Below the pieces are notes generated by a model. It did not search any database. It saw only the letters and a program-made list of their open reading frames with translations, and was not told the origin of the DNA. Positions 1-6,281 of a stretch of 17,051 nucleotides of DNA are shown in pieces. The DNA is from an uncultured Candidatus Saccharibacteria bacterium (GTDB taxonomy: Bacteria > Patescibacteriota > Saccharimonadia > Saccharimonadales > Saccharimonadaceae): the NCBI GenBank assembly GCA_948663575.1, contig CAPNAV010000019.1:962-18012 (forward strand). Reading direction: 5' to 3'. Numbering within the stretch: position 1 is the first letter of the stretch; each line of letters begins with the position of its first letter. The position numbers and the translations under genes are program-made.

Positions 1-118
1 CAGTCGGAGGCGGTGCCGTCGGGCTCGCTGTGGGCGTAGCCGTTGGAGGCGCCGTAGGACTAGCAGTCGGAGGCGGTGCCGTCGGGCTCGCTGTGGGCGT
101 AGCCGTTGGAGGCGCCGT
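1..118 (-). repeat. 63-bp tandem repeat in the Thr/Pro tail
   Basis: Bases 1-63 and 64-118 are identical over the 55 bases that can be compared, then diverge. The unit encodes a 21-residue block of the ATPTASPTAPPPTASPTAPP type on the minus strand. More copies may lie beyond the window edge. Identity at DNA level, including synonymous positions, suggests recent duplication or ongoing copy-number change. Confidence 0.9.
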
Positions 119-1465
119 TGTCGCTGCGGGCGGTGTTGTCGCCGCAGGAGGCGTTGTCGCCGCTGGCGGCTTCGGAGTCTTATTCGGTTTCCTTGGAGCC
201 GGACTACTTGTCGGCGTCGGAGTTTCTTCGACCTTCTTTTCGGGGATTTTGAAAATTTCCCCACGGCCGTCGAAAACATTGACACCACCATAAATTCCGG
301 TATTGCCGGATTTATAGTTGGCCAGCAGAATAACCGCCGGCTCAGACTCTTGTTCCTCCGGATCTGTTACCATGACTGTCCGAATAAAGTTCGGATCAGC
401 ACATTCAGGTGACCTCCAGTGCCGAATGGACGTCGGAGACTGAACCGGATTGCTAAGCTGCCATTCGAAGCAGTCCAGCAAGATGCAGACCCTTGCTGCG
501 CCTAAAACATAAGTCGAGCGCAACACGAGCGGGTCGTCTTCTCCTTTAGGGTCATAGCAACTGCCCAGACCAAAAGGATGTTTCTCGATGTCTCCATAAA
601 CTTCATCCATCCACTGGATGAATTCGGGTAGCCAGGTTTCGTTCTGCTTCAGCAGAACGCCCTTGCCATGCAGCTGGTCGATTTCCTGGATCCACTGCAA
701 CCACATGTCACAGTAGTACGGATCGGTCAGGATTTCCAGATAGACCGGGTTTCTGACCAGCCTCTCCAAAACCTCGTTTCTGCCGTCAGAGTCGAGTTTT
801 TTCCACTCGCTACTCTTATAGGCCTCGATAAACTCATCAAGCGGGAACCAAACTGGGTCGGTAAACCCGTCGAGTTTATCGTTCTTGTACCAGGCTTGCA
901 TAGCCTGACGTGCAGCGTCGATACGTTTCTGCCGCTGCCCGGTGTAGAAGTCCTTGGACGGATTCATCCGTACGTCTTTGTACAGATCAAAATCCTCCCC
1001 GAAGCGTTCAGCCAGCCAGAGTGCCAGATTGTCCTCATTGAGGTCAACAGCAAACTGACCTTCTGCAAACTCTTCCTCTTCTTCCGGTTCGGCCGAAGGC
1101 TCAGGAGACTCAGTCCCCTCGGGAATTATAACAGGATCGGATGTCGGCTCGGTTGTTTCTTCTATCACCGGTACCGAATCCTGTGCGTCGTCGCCACTGT
1201 CGCTTGCCTTGCCACTAGCCGTAAAGGCCCAGAAGCCGATCATACAGAGTACCAGTGACAACAGAACATAGCCGCTGCGGCGCAGACCGGCCTCCCTCAT
1301 TTTATGCTGGCGGAATGCAGTGTTGCATAGTACGAGTCCGAAAAATACGGTCGCACCTGCTGCTAGCACGGCAAAGATGAAGAAGAGAATCCTCACCGCC
1401 TGCGGAATTTCAATGGCCGCCGCTATGGGAGCCATATTGTCCAGTAACATTAATCCATTCGTCAT
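1..1465 (-). CDS. Two-helix membrane protein with Thr/Pro-rich tail (partial, unknown function)
   Basis: The frame opens at an ATG at 1465 preceded by AAGGAGGG at good spacing and stays open for 488 codons to the window edge, so the C-terminus is missing. Residues about 24-48 and 65-83 are hydrophobic and look like two membrane helices. A short acidic Glu/Pro linker (about 95-130) follows, then a globular region of about 270 residues rich in Trp, Tyr and Asp (for example AERFGEDFDLYKDVRMNPSK and YYCDMWLQWIQEID) with several Cys. From about residue 410 the chain is almost only Thr, Pro, Ala and Ser, built from DNA-level tandem repeats. Such tails commonly act as wall-spanning stalks, so the globular part may lie outside the membrane, but that is inference. 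No family was recognised. It uses more C-ending codons than the AT-rich gene at 4273. It has its own promoter and a 262-nt leader. Confidence 0.85.
   Translation of the reverse strand, partial: MTNGLMLLDNMAPIAAAIEIPQAVRILFFIFAVLAAGATVFFGLVLCNTAFRQHKMREAGLRRSGYVLLSLVLCMIGFWAFTASGKASDSGDDAQDSVPVIEETTEPTSDPVIIPEGTESPEPSAEPEEEEEFAEGQFAVDLNEDNLALWLAERFGEDFDLYKDVRMNPSKDFYTGQRQKRIDAARQAMQAWYKNDKLDGFTDPVWFPLDEFIEAYKSSEWKKLDSDGRNEVLERLVRNPVYLEILTDPYYCDMWLQWIQEIDQLHGKGVLLKQNETWLPEFIQWMDEVYGDIEKHPFGLGSCYDPKGEDDPLVLRSTYVLGAARVCILLDCFEWQLSNPVQSPTSIRHWRSPECADPNFIRTVMVTDPEEQESEPAVILLANYKSGNTGIYGGVNVFDGRGEIFKIPEKKVEETPTPTSSPAPRKPNKTPKPPAATTPPAATTPPAATTAPPTATPTASPTAPPPTASPTAPPTATPTASPTAPPPT
119..172 (-). repeat. 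18-bp tandem repeat coding TTPPAA
   Basis: Three imperfect 18-base units (starting near 119, 137 and 155) follow the 63-bp repeat and encode TTPPAA-like hexapeptides on the minus strand. Differences are mostly at third codon positions, so this array looks older than its 63-bp neighbour. Confidence 0.75.
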
Positions 1466-1727
1466 AATGTTACCCTCCTTTCTACATTTTCTTTGAAAAC
1501 AGTTCATCTAATCTATATAAAGGTTTCTTAAAAAATGAACAGGGGGCACCAACCCCTGTCCGTTGACCTGGGTTGGCGTGAAATCGCACGCCTTCTATGT
1601 GAAGATTAGCTATCTATATGAACAGGCACAAACCACATGTTTTATAAAAATCATGGGCATTGTACCTGAGATGATTCGGTTGTAAATGGACCTCTGGACG
1701 AACCGCTCCCTACGATCCTTCCAGACT
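1466..1727 (-). promoter_or_regulatory. 262-nt 5' leader with terminator/antiterminator-like hairpins
   Basis: This is the predicted untranslated leader of the membrane-protein gene, from a start near 1727 to the ATG at 1465. Read on the minus strand it contains a hairpin at 1592-1575 (GGCGTG/CACGCC). It also contains a terminator-like hairpin at 1561-1537 (GGACAGGGG/CCCCTGTTC, one G-U) followed by six U. CCAACCC (1576-1570) can pair with GGGTTGG (1555-1549), which overlaps the 5' arm of the terminator, so the two pairings exclude each other. The segment CCTGTTCAT occurs twice (near 1626-1618 and 1543-1535), giving a further alternative partner for the terminator arm. This is the layout of a transcription attenuator. 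No known riboswitch class was recognised. The remainder of the gap to the next gene (1763-1970) shows only AT-rich sequence. Confidence 0.55.
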
Positions 1728-1733
1728 GCTTCC

Positions 1734-1762
1734 ATTGTAGCACACATCATTGAAAAAGTCAA
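1734..1762 (-). promoter_or_regulatory. Sigma70-type promoter of the membrane-protein gene
   Basis: On the minus strand TTGACT (1762-1757), a 17-base spacer and TGC-TACAAT (-10 at 1739-1734) are followed by GGAAG. The same layout occurs upstream of the genes starting at 3833 and 11522 and of the RNA at 6180. Confidence 0.85.
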
Positions 1763-1970
1763 TACTAAAATCACCTGTTAGCCATAAACACAATGTAAAT
1801 AAGCTTTATTGATATGTAACAGAGGTGAAAAGTGCCTAATTTTTGGCTTGAAAATGCTTGTTGTTAGAGGTGGTTGAGATTTGACGAAAAACGGGTATTT
1901 CTTTTGTGATTATGGTTAAAAATGTGGGCGGGGTTTTGAGGTAAATTTGGCATGTTTTTTTGGCATGGGA

Positions 1971-2002
1971 AAAGCCGCCCTTTGGTATAGCCAGGCGGCT
2001 TT
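1971..2002 (-). terminator. Hairpin terminator after the acidic/Gln-rich protein gene
   Basis: Perfect 9-bp arms AAAGCCGCC and GGCGGCTTT with a 14-base loop lie just beyond the TAA of the gene ending at 2013. The U-run on the minus strand is short (TTTT). Confidence 0.7.
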
Positions 2003-2012
2003 GTGGATAGAT

Positions 2013-3833
2013 TTACCTGAGGCGACCATTACGGCGACCTCTGGTATAGGTAGGAGTCGAAGTGGCGGGAGCACGATTCGGCTGCTTGACAGGCTGCTGC
2101 TGGGTATTTCCCTGCTGCGGCTTCTGCTGCGCCGGAGTGTTTTCCTGCTGAGGTTTCGGCTGAGCTGGATGCTGCGGAGCGTTGTCTCTACACTGAGACT
2201 GCTGCATTGCCGGTGACTGAGCTGGATTTTTCTGAGCGCTCTTCTGCCGAGGACTACTTCCCTGCTGAGGTGCATTAGCCTGCTTAGGATTGCTCGGACG
2301 AGCCCCCTGAAGCTTGCCATTCACGACTCCCTGCTGGGAGTTCTTCGGCTGCTGAGACTGCACAGGTTTCTGCTGCGCCGGAGCGTTTTCCGGCTGAGCC
2401 TTCGCCTGCTGCTGAGGATTATTCCTCGGCTGAATCGGCTGGCCCTGCTGAACATTCCGAGATCCCCGCTGGGGGGTGCGCAACCGAGACTGCTGATTCG
2501 GCTCAGTGACCATGCCAATTCTGACGCGATTACCGACATAATCATTGACGTCGGGAGAGATGCTCTCAATCTGACCGCCAGCTTTGTATCGACGGTGCAA
2601 CTCCGAGAGAGACTTTCCATCTAAGATCCCCTCGTAGGCAGCCACATCGTTCCAGAATATGGCGTGGATTGCCTGACACACCTCTTCGGGCGCGATTAAC
2701 AGACGACTGTCGATCGTGCATTTGCACACGATCATAGGAAATGTCTGGATATCCGAAAAAGCGTACCCATCTTCCATCAACTGACGGAGAGACTGCCAGG
2801 TACCGCCACAGTCGAATAAGACAATATAGCCGTCATGCAGCTCGGAATGTAGGAGCGCCTTTTTGTTGAGAGGATCCTCATTGCCGGACGCCGCATGGCT
2901 ATCTGCCTTATTGGCACCGCTGGGAACATCTTTCTTAAGCTCGTCCATATTCCGATACGTGTTGTTCAGAGTAATGGACGGCTCGTTGTTGATGTCGTCA
3001 ATATCCTCATCGTCGGCATCTTCCGCATCAACATAGCCATCATCGGATGATTCCGGCTCGTTGTGCTCGAGGCCTTCGTTAAGATACTCATCTCCCTCCG
3101 GCTCATCGCCAGAGTATTCGGGATAAGCATCCTCGGAATATTCGGCAGCATCATCACTGCTATTGGAGATAGAGTCGCTCACCATCGATTCCTCGCCGTA
3201 GGACTCATCGTCCTGGCGCAGATCGACAAACATAGACTCGTCCGCGTTCTCCGTTTCTACCTCATCCACGTAGCCACCGCCATAATACAGCGGTGTTTCT
3301 TCCGTAAGAATAGGGTCGGCGGATTCTGTTTCGACAGCGTCTTCACTGCCATCGGCGTCGCCGCCATAAGAGTACACAACGTCATCGTCCTCATCAGACT
3401 CGCCGGCATCGTAATACTCACTCTCGTCGAGTGGAGCTGAAGGCTCTTCGTGGAGAATTGCCTGCCGAGCATCCTGGTCGCCCTGCGCTTCGGCATCGGG
3501 CTGCCATCTGGAGACTGCCTCCTCATTCTGAGCTGAGGTGGCGTTACTGAGCGTAATAACCGGCTCACGGCGCTGCCTTCTCATGAGAGGACTTTCCGAG
3601 ACAACCTGCTCATCGGCAGAATAGCCTTCGTAGCTTTCGTCATCACCGATGAGCTCGTCATCCGTCTGAGGCAGCCTGAGCGGGTTACGCCCTGCGGTTC
3701 CTCTCTGGGGTTTTTCTTTCTGGCTCGAGTTGCGGGCAGCTTTTGCAGCCTCTCTCTGGAGCTTTTCCTTCTGGAATTGCTCATAATCGTCTGCGCTTCC
3801 TACCCAACTTCTAAGTCTGCTTCCAAAACTCAT
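2013..3833 (-). CDS. Acidic, Gln/Pro-rich protein of unknown function (606 aa)
   Basis: The start is taken at the ATG at 3833 because GGAGG lies 7 nt upstream; an in-frame TTG at 3854 would place that ribosome site inside the coding region. The N-terminus MSFGSRLRSWVGSADDYEQ could form a short amphipathic helix and is followed by a Lys/Arg-rich stretch. Residues about 60-290 are strongly acidic with many Tyr and are probably disordered. A compact region at about 330-440 (for example GYIVLFDCGGTWQSL, TFPMIVCKCTIDSRLL, EEVCQAIHAIFWNDVAAYEG) is probably the folded domain. The last 160 residues are Gln/Asn/Pro/Lys repeats. The order amphipathic helix, disordered linker, small alpha/beta domain recalls the division protein SepF, but I see no convincing SepF motif and do not assign it. 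Its promoter is a near twin of the one before the gene starting at 1465, suggesting shared regulation. Confidence 0.85.
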   Translation of the reverse strand: MSFGSRLRSWVGSADDYEQFQKEKLQREAAKAARNSSQKEKPQRGTAGRNPLRLPQTDDELIGDDESYEGYSADEQVVSESPLMRRQRREPVITLSNATSAQNEEAVSRWQPDAEAQGDQDARQAILHEEPSAPLDESEYYDAGESDEDDDVVYSYGGDADGSEDAVETESADPILTEETPLYYGGGYVDEVETENADESMFVDLRQDDESYGEESMVSDSISNSSDDAAEYSEDAYPEYSGDEPEGDEYLNEGLEHNEPESSDDGYVDAEDADDEDIDDINNEPSITLNNTYRNMDELKKDVPSGANKADSHAASGNEDPLNKKALLHSELHDGYIVLFDCGGTWQSLRQLMEDGYAFSDIQTFPMIVCKCTIDSRLLIAPEEVCQAIHAIFWNDVAAYEGILDGKSLSELHRRYKAGGQIESISPDVNDYVGNRVRIGMVTEPNQQSRLRTPQRGSRNVQQGQPIQPRNNPQQQAKAQPENAPAQQKPVQSQQPKNSQQGVVNGKLQGARPSNPKQANAPQQGSSPRQKSAQKNPAQSPAMQQSQCRDNAPQHPAQPKPQQENTPAQQKPQQGNTQQQPVKQPNRAPATSTPTYTRGRRNGRLR

Positions 3834-3857
3834 TTTTATTCCTCCTTTTTTCAATGT

Positions 3858-3890
3858 GCTGCCCCAGAAGGGCAGCTATACTTTGCCCTT
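3858..3890 (-). promoter_or_regulatory. Mutually exclusive hairpins in the 5' leader of the 3833 gene
   Basis: The predicted leader is about 67 nt (3900-3834). On the minus strand, AAGGGCA (3890-3884) can pair with TGCCCTT (3874-3868). Alternatively GCTGCCC (3876-3870) pairs with GGGCAGC (3864-3858) around the loop TTCTG. Both helices are 7 bp and perfect, and they share bases 3874-3870, so only one can form. The GGAGG ribosome site is 12 bases beyond the second hairpin and no U-run follows it, so any control would act on translation or stability rather than termination. Confidence 0.5.
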
Positions 3891-3906
3891 TAGGTTCCTG
3901 TCTTCC

Positions 3907-3935
3907 ATTGTATCACACATTGTTATAAAAGTCAA
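3907..3935 (-). promoter_or_regulatory. Sigma70-type promoter of the acidic/Gln-rich protein gene
   Basis: TTGACT (3935-3930), a 17-base spacer ending TGA, TACAAT (3912-3907), then GGAAG. The core differs little from the promoter at 1734-1762, including a shared ATGTGTG in the spacer. Confidence 0.85.
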
Positions 3936-4051
3936 GTACTTTAGCATATCTTTTTTGTGGTTATGTTTGGGGTAGAAAAAGGGGTTTAGAAAAAGTCTAG
4001 AGCTGAATGATAATGGCTTGGTGGTGGTAGATTAGTGGAAAATGTGGTAGT

Positions 4052-4082
4052 GGGGTAGTGATGGTGGGGTTCTGGGTGGGGG
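4052..4082 (+). other. Possible G-quadruplex motif in the divergent intergenic region
   Basis: Four G-tracts (GGGG 4052-4055, GGGG 4066-4069, GGG 4074-4076, GGGGG 4078-4082) are separated by loops of 10, 4 and 1 bases. They lie in a G-rich stretch of about 80 bases between the leftward gene starting at 3833 and the rightward gene at 4273. Nothing else was recognised in 3936-4257. Confidence 0.4.
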
Positions 4083-4257
4083 TGCGATCGGCGTGGTAAA
4101 ATACCCTGCAAGCGTGGCGTTGTTTTATTGGTGCCAAATGATTGAGAGAGTTAGAGCTCTTTTGTTGTGCCTCCCCACTCTTAATTCCACTATATTTTTA
4201 TTTATAAGCGGAGATAATCTCTGAGCCACTTTTTCTTTAGAACTGACACCTATAGGA

Positions 4258-4266
4258 TGTTATAAT
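4258..4266 (+). promoter_or_regulatory. Extended -10 promoter of the AlbA_2 gene, leaderless
   Basis: TGT-TATAAT ends 6 nt before the ATG at 4273, so transcription should begin at or next to the start codon. There is no Shine-Dalgarno site and no good -35 box. Confidence 0.7.
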
Positions 4267-4272
4267 GTCTCT

Positions 4273-5712
4273 ATGAAGAGAATAAAATTCCCAGAGCATT
4301 CGGCGGCTGAATTTAAAGAATGTCGAGGTAAAAGAACGGCTACTTTGCTGGATGACCTTTGGGAAAGTATTGCTGCTTTTTCAAATACGCATGGAGGGGT
4401 AGTTTATTTAGGTGTCAATGATAATGGAGATATTATCGGGCTAGACAATAAGGAATTGGATAAACTGCAGAAAGATTTGTCCATACTGATAAAAGGTAAG
4501 TTCAATACGCAACCAAAGGTAAAAACTATATGCAATAGCGGTTATATTGAGGTGCACGTATTGGAGTTAGAAGTATATAATAAGCCTATCTATAGCAAGA
4601 AGGCGGGTCCGCGCAAGATTTATGTGCGTCAAGGTTCAACTAATACTCTAGCATCGAATGAAGAAATGCGCAGTTTATTTGCTGGAGCGAGTGGTGGCGG
4701 AGAAAATCAAACCGTGGAAGGGGATTTTACCGTCTTAGTAGATAAAGAAAAACTGGATGATTATATATCTCGAACTGGACTTAAAAATATTACTTTTTCA
4801 AATTTGGAAGAAAAATTAAAGAAGCTAAAAGCGCTTAAAGATTCTAAGCTCACGATTTTTGGCTTAGTAGCCTTCGGAAAAGACTCCGTCATCGACGAAT
4901 CGCTTAATAACATCTATATTGATTTTAAGGTATTTCCTGGCACTAGTAAGGTTGATACGGAGAGCCTTGACAAGATTTATCGAGATCGCACAGAGTTTCA
5001 TGGTGACATTGTCAGACAATTTTTGCAAGCTTTTGAATATATTAAATCAAAATTACCAAAAGAAGCTATTCTTAATAAAGAGACAGGACTACGCGAGGAC
5101 AGGCATATCCTACCAGAAGAAGCCTTGCGTGAAGCATTGGCTAATGCACTTGCTCACCGGGATTATCTTGTACAGAGTTCCTGTGTAAATGTTGACTTGT
5201 ACGCCGATCGTATAGAGCTGTCTAACCCGGGCGAAAGTCTAATTGCAATAGAAGACCTAGAAAAGGCATCCTCTAAAGCTCGTAATCCAAGCTTAATCGA
5301 ATTCCTTAAGGCATATAATATTACAGATAAAACTGCACGTGGTATTCCAACAATCTATCAGGCTGCAAGAAATCGTGGACTTTTGGATCCGAAATTTGAA
5401 AATATTTCTGGCGATTTTAAAGCCACGCTCTATTTTTCTTCTCCTCACTCTGGTAGAGATAAAGAATGGGTAGAAAGAATTGCAGTAAATTGCAATTTAA
5501 AAGATACGCAAAAAAATGCTCTAGTATTCATAAAAAATAACGGCTCAATATCCAATAAGCAATATTGTGAACTAAATCATATGAATAATCGAAATGATGA
5601 CAAACAGGCACGCCGAGAGCTGAGTAGGCTCTTATATGTAGGGCTTTTAATTAAAGAAGGGACGGGGCCAGGCACAAGATACAGATTAATTGACCGGGGC
5701 ATAGAAAAATAA
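4273..5712 (+). CDS. AlbA_2-domain ATP-binding transcriptional regulator (Schlafen-related, COG2865 type)
   Basis: The 479-residue protein has the usual three-part layout of this family. Residues about 5-135 form an AlbA_2 domain: ESIAAFSNTHGGVVYLGVND and a KIYVRQGS end. A middle region follows, then a GHKL-like ATPase domain at about 280-390. That domain has the helix EEALREALANALAHRDY (residues 282-298) and the strand-turn DRIELSNPG (312-320). The last 65 residues form a winged helix ending GLLIKEGTGPGTRYRL. Relatives are described as putative DNA-binding regulators and sit in accessory and defence-linked loci; the target here is unknown. The gene is clearly more AT-rich than its neighbours (many AAA, ATA, AAT and TTA codons), which suggests horizontal acquisition. 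It stands alone, with a leaderless promoter and an iterated repeat directly after its stop codon that may be its own operator. Confidence 0.9.
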   Translation: MKRIKFPEHSAAEFKECRGKRTATLLDDLWESIAAFSNTHGGVVYLGVNDNGDIIGLDNKELDKLQKDLSILIKGKFNTQPKVKTICNSGYIEVHVLELEVYNKPIYSKKAGPRKIYVRQGSTNTLASNEEMRSLFAGASGGGENQTVEGDFTVLVDKEKLDDYISRTGLKNITFSNLEEKLKKLKALKDSKLTIFGLVAFGKDSVIDESLNNIYIDFKVFPGTSKVDTESLDKIYRDRTEFHGDIVRQFLQAFEYIKSKLPKEAILNKETGLREDRHILPEEALREALANALAHRDYLVQSSCVNVDLYADRIELSNPGESLIAIEDLEKASSKARNPSLIEFLKAYNITDKTARGIPTIYQAARNRGLLDPKFENISGDFKATLYFSSPHSGRDKEWVERIAVNCNLKDTQKNALVFIKNNGSISNKQYCELNHMNNRNDDKQARRELSRLLYVGLLIKEGTGPGTRYRLIDRGIEK

Positions 5713-5714
5713 CT

Positions 5715-5792
5715 ATTCGGACATTATCCGGACATTATCCGGACATTACGACCTCTGTAAAATCGATTCTATCCGGACATTTATCGGACATT
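5715..5792 (+). repeat. 11-bp iterated repeats ATCCGGACATT after the AlbA_2 gene
   Basis: Three contiguous copies (5715-5725 with one change, 5726-5736, 5737-5747) are followed, after a 23-base gap, by 5771-5781 and a shorter copy at 5783-5792. Each intact unit holds the palindrome TCCGGA. The array starts two bases after the TAA. In frame beyond the stop it would read FGHYPDIIRTLRPL then stop. It could be a regulator-binding array or a former C-terminal peptide repeat. Confidence 0.85.
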
Positions 5793-5871
5793 TTTACTAC
5801 ATATCCTAAAACAAAGTAATACTACCTCAATAACGGTGTCTATTCTGCGGTGTGAGTGCCTGCGTCGCTCG

Positions 5872-5895
5872 AGAGAAAAAGCAAGCTTTTTCTCT
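5872..5895. repeat. Near-perfect palindrome, possible terminator
   Basis: Arms AGAGAAAAAGC and GCTTTTTCTCT (11 bp, perfect) are separated by only two bases. It may end the AlbA_2 transcript, using the T-run in the 3' arm, but the sequence after the hairpin is not U-rich. A smaller hairpin CGAAAC/GTTTCG follows at 5916-5934. Confidence 0.5.
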
Positions 5896-5944
5896 ACTCG
5901 CTATCCTCGACATTTCGAAACCGGCGTTGTTTCGCTAGCCTAAG

Positions 5945-5985
5945 CCATATTAAAAAGTGACCCACAGGGTCATTTTTTAATATGG
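5945..5985 (-). terminator. Strong terminator fused to the tRNA-Gly CCA end
   Basis: Two 19-base arms pair with a single G-U/C-A position around a 3-base loop. The core is TGACCC/GGGTCA flanked by A5-6/T5-6 runs. The outer CCA of the hairpin is the encoded CCA of tRNA-Gly (5985-5983). The symmetric A/T runs should let it also stop rightward transcription from the AlbA_2 side. Confidence 0.85.
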
Positions 5986-6057
5986 TGCGAGTGGAGGTAG
6001 TCGAAACCTCATCTCAAGTTTGGAAAACTTGCATACTAACCGCTGTACTACACTCGC
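5983..6057 (-). tRNA. tRNA-Gly (anticodon UCC)
   Basis: The minus strand folds into a cloverleaf: acceptor GCGAGTG/CACTCGC, D stem GTAC/GTAT, anticodon stem CAAGT/ACTTG with loop TTTCCAA (anticodon TCC), and T arm GAGGT-TTCGACT-ACCTC. The discriminator is A and the CCA is encoded (5985-5983). A UCC anticodon can read GGA and GGG. Confidence 0.95.
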
Positions 6058-6065
6058 ATGGTTGT

Positions 6066-6071
6066 ATTGTA
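6066..6071 (-). promoter_or_regulatory. -10 box of tRNA-Gly
   Basis: TGT-TACAAT on the minus strand ends 8 bases before the mature 5' end of the tRNA, so the 5' trailer would be only a few bases. No clear -35 box is visible. Confidence 0.55.
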
Positions 6072-6144
6072 ACATAGTTTTGAGAAAAATGAGAGAAATC
6101 GACAGAATAAGGTTTATTACACTAAACCAATGCGCATATTAATC

Positions 6145-6173
6145 TTGACAAAATGCTTATGGTATGCTATAAT
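6145..6173 (+). promoter_or_regulatory. Near-consensus sigma70 promoter of ncRNA copy 1
   Basis: TTGACA (6145-6150), a 17-base spacer ending TGC, and TATAAT (6168-6173) followed by GGAAG. This is the best match to consensus in the window, yet no open reading frame of note lies downstream on this strand until far beyond a strong terminator. Confidence 0.9.
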
Positions 6174-6179
6174 GGAAGG

Positions 6180-6281
6180 TAGAAGGTGGCTACTTCGAGT
6201 AGCCTGCCCGGGGTTTTGTTGGCGTAAAAAGGATATTTTAGCAAAGGAAAATGCCGTCCGAAATAGCTGGGCGGCATTTTT
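6180..6281 (+). ncRNA. Candidate structured small RNA, copy 1
   Basis: The RNA starts about 7 bases after a near-consensus -10 box and ends in its own intrinsic terminator, giving about 102 nt. It begins with a 7-bp hairpin GGCTACT-TCG-AGTAGCC (6188-6204), then TGCCCGGGGTTTTGTTGGC, an AT-rich stretch and the terminator. Bases 6188-6223 match 15835-15870 at 32 of 36 positions, and two of the four differences preserve a base pair (U-A here, C-G there). No coding potential: the possible TTG start at 6219 is followed by one codon and a stop. It does not resemble the SRP RNA, tmRNA, RNase P or 6S RNA motifs I know. Function unknown. Confidence 0.7.
6248..6281 (+). terminator. Intrinsic terminator of ncRNA copy 1
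   Basis: Arms AAAATGCCGTCC (6248-6259) and GGGCGGCATTTT (6269-6280) form 12 bp with one U-G pair and a 9-base loop, ending in TTTTT. The wobble is a pair only in the rightward RNA (A-C on the other strand), so the element is oriented rightward. Confidence 0.75.

Noticed and set aside
30..293. Rightward 87-codon Gly/Val/Ala-rich frame
   Set aside because: It is the antisense reading of the Thr/Pro repeat tail of the leftward gene; low complexity and no ribosome site.
668..1258. Rightward 196-codon frame
   Set aside because: Opposite strand of the leftward membrane-protein gene, which has a promoter, leader, ribosome site and coherent protein; the rightward frame has none of these.
3834..3854. 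Start of the acidic/Gln-rich protein at TTG 3854
   Set aside because: The GGAGG ribosome site would lie inside the coding region; the ATG at 3833 has it at 7 nt.
5715..5792. CRISPR array or phage/plasmid replication origin at the 11-bp repeats
   Set aside because: Units are contiguous and too short for CRISPR, no spacers or cas genes exist, and no replication initiator gene is present.
5986..6057. Mobile element integrated at tRNA-Gly
   Set aside because: No integrase, transposase or repeated copy of the tRNA 3' end was found in the window.
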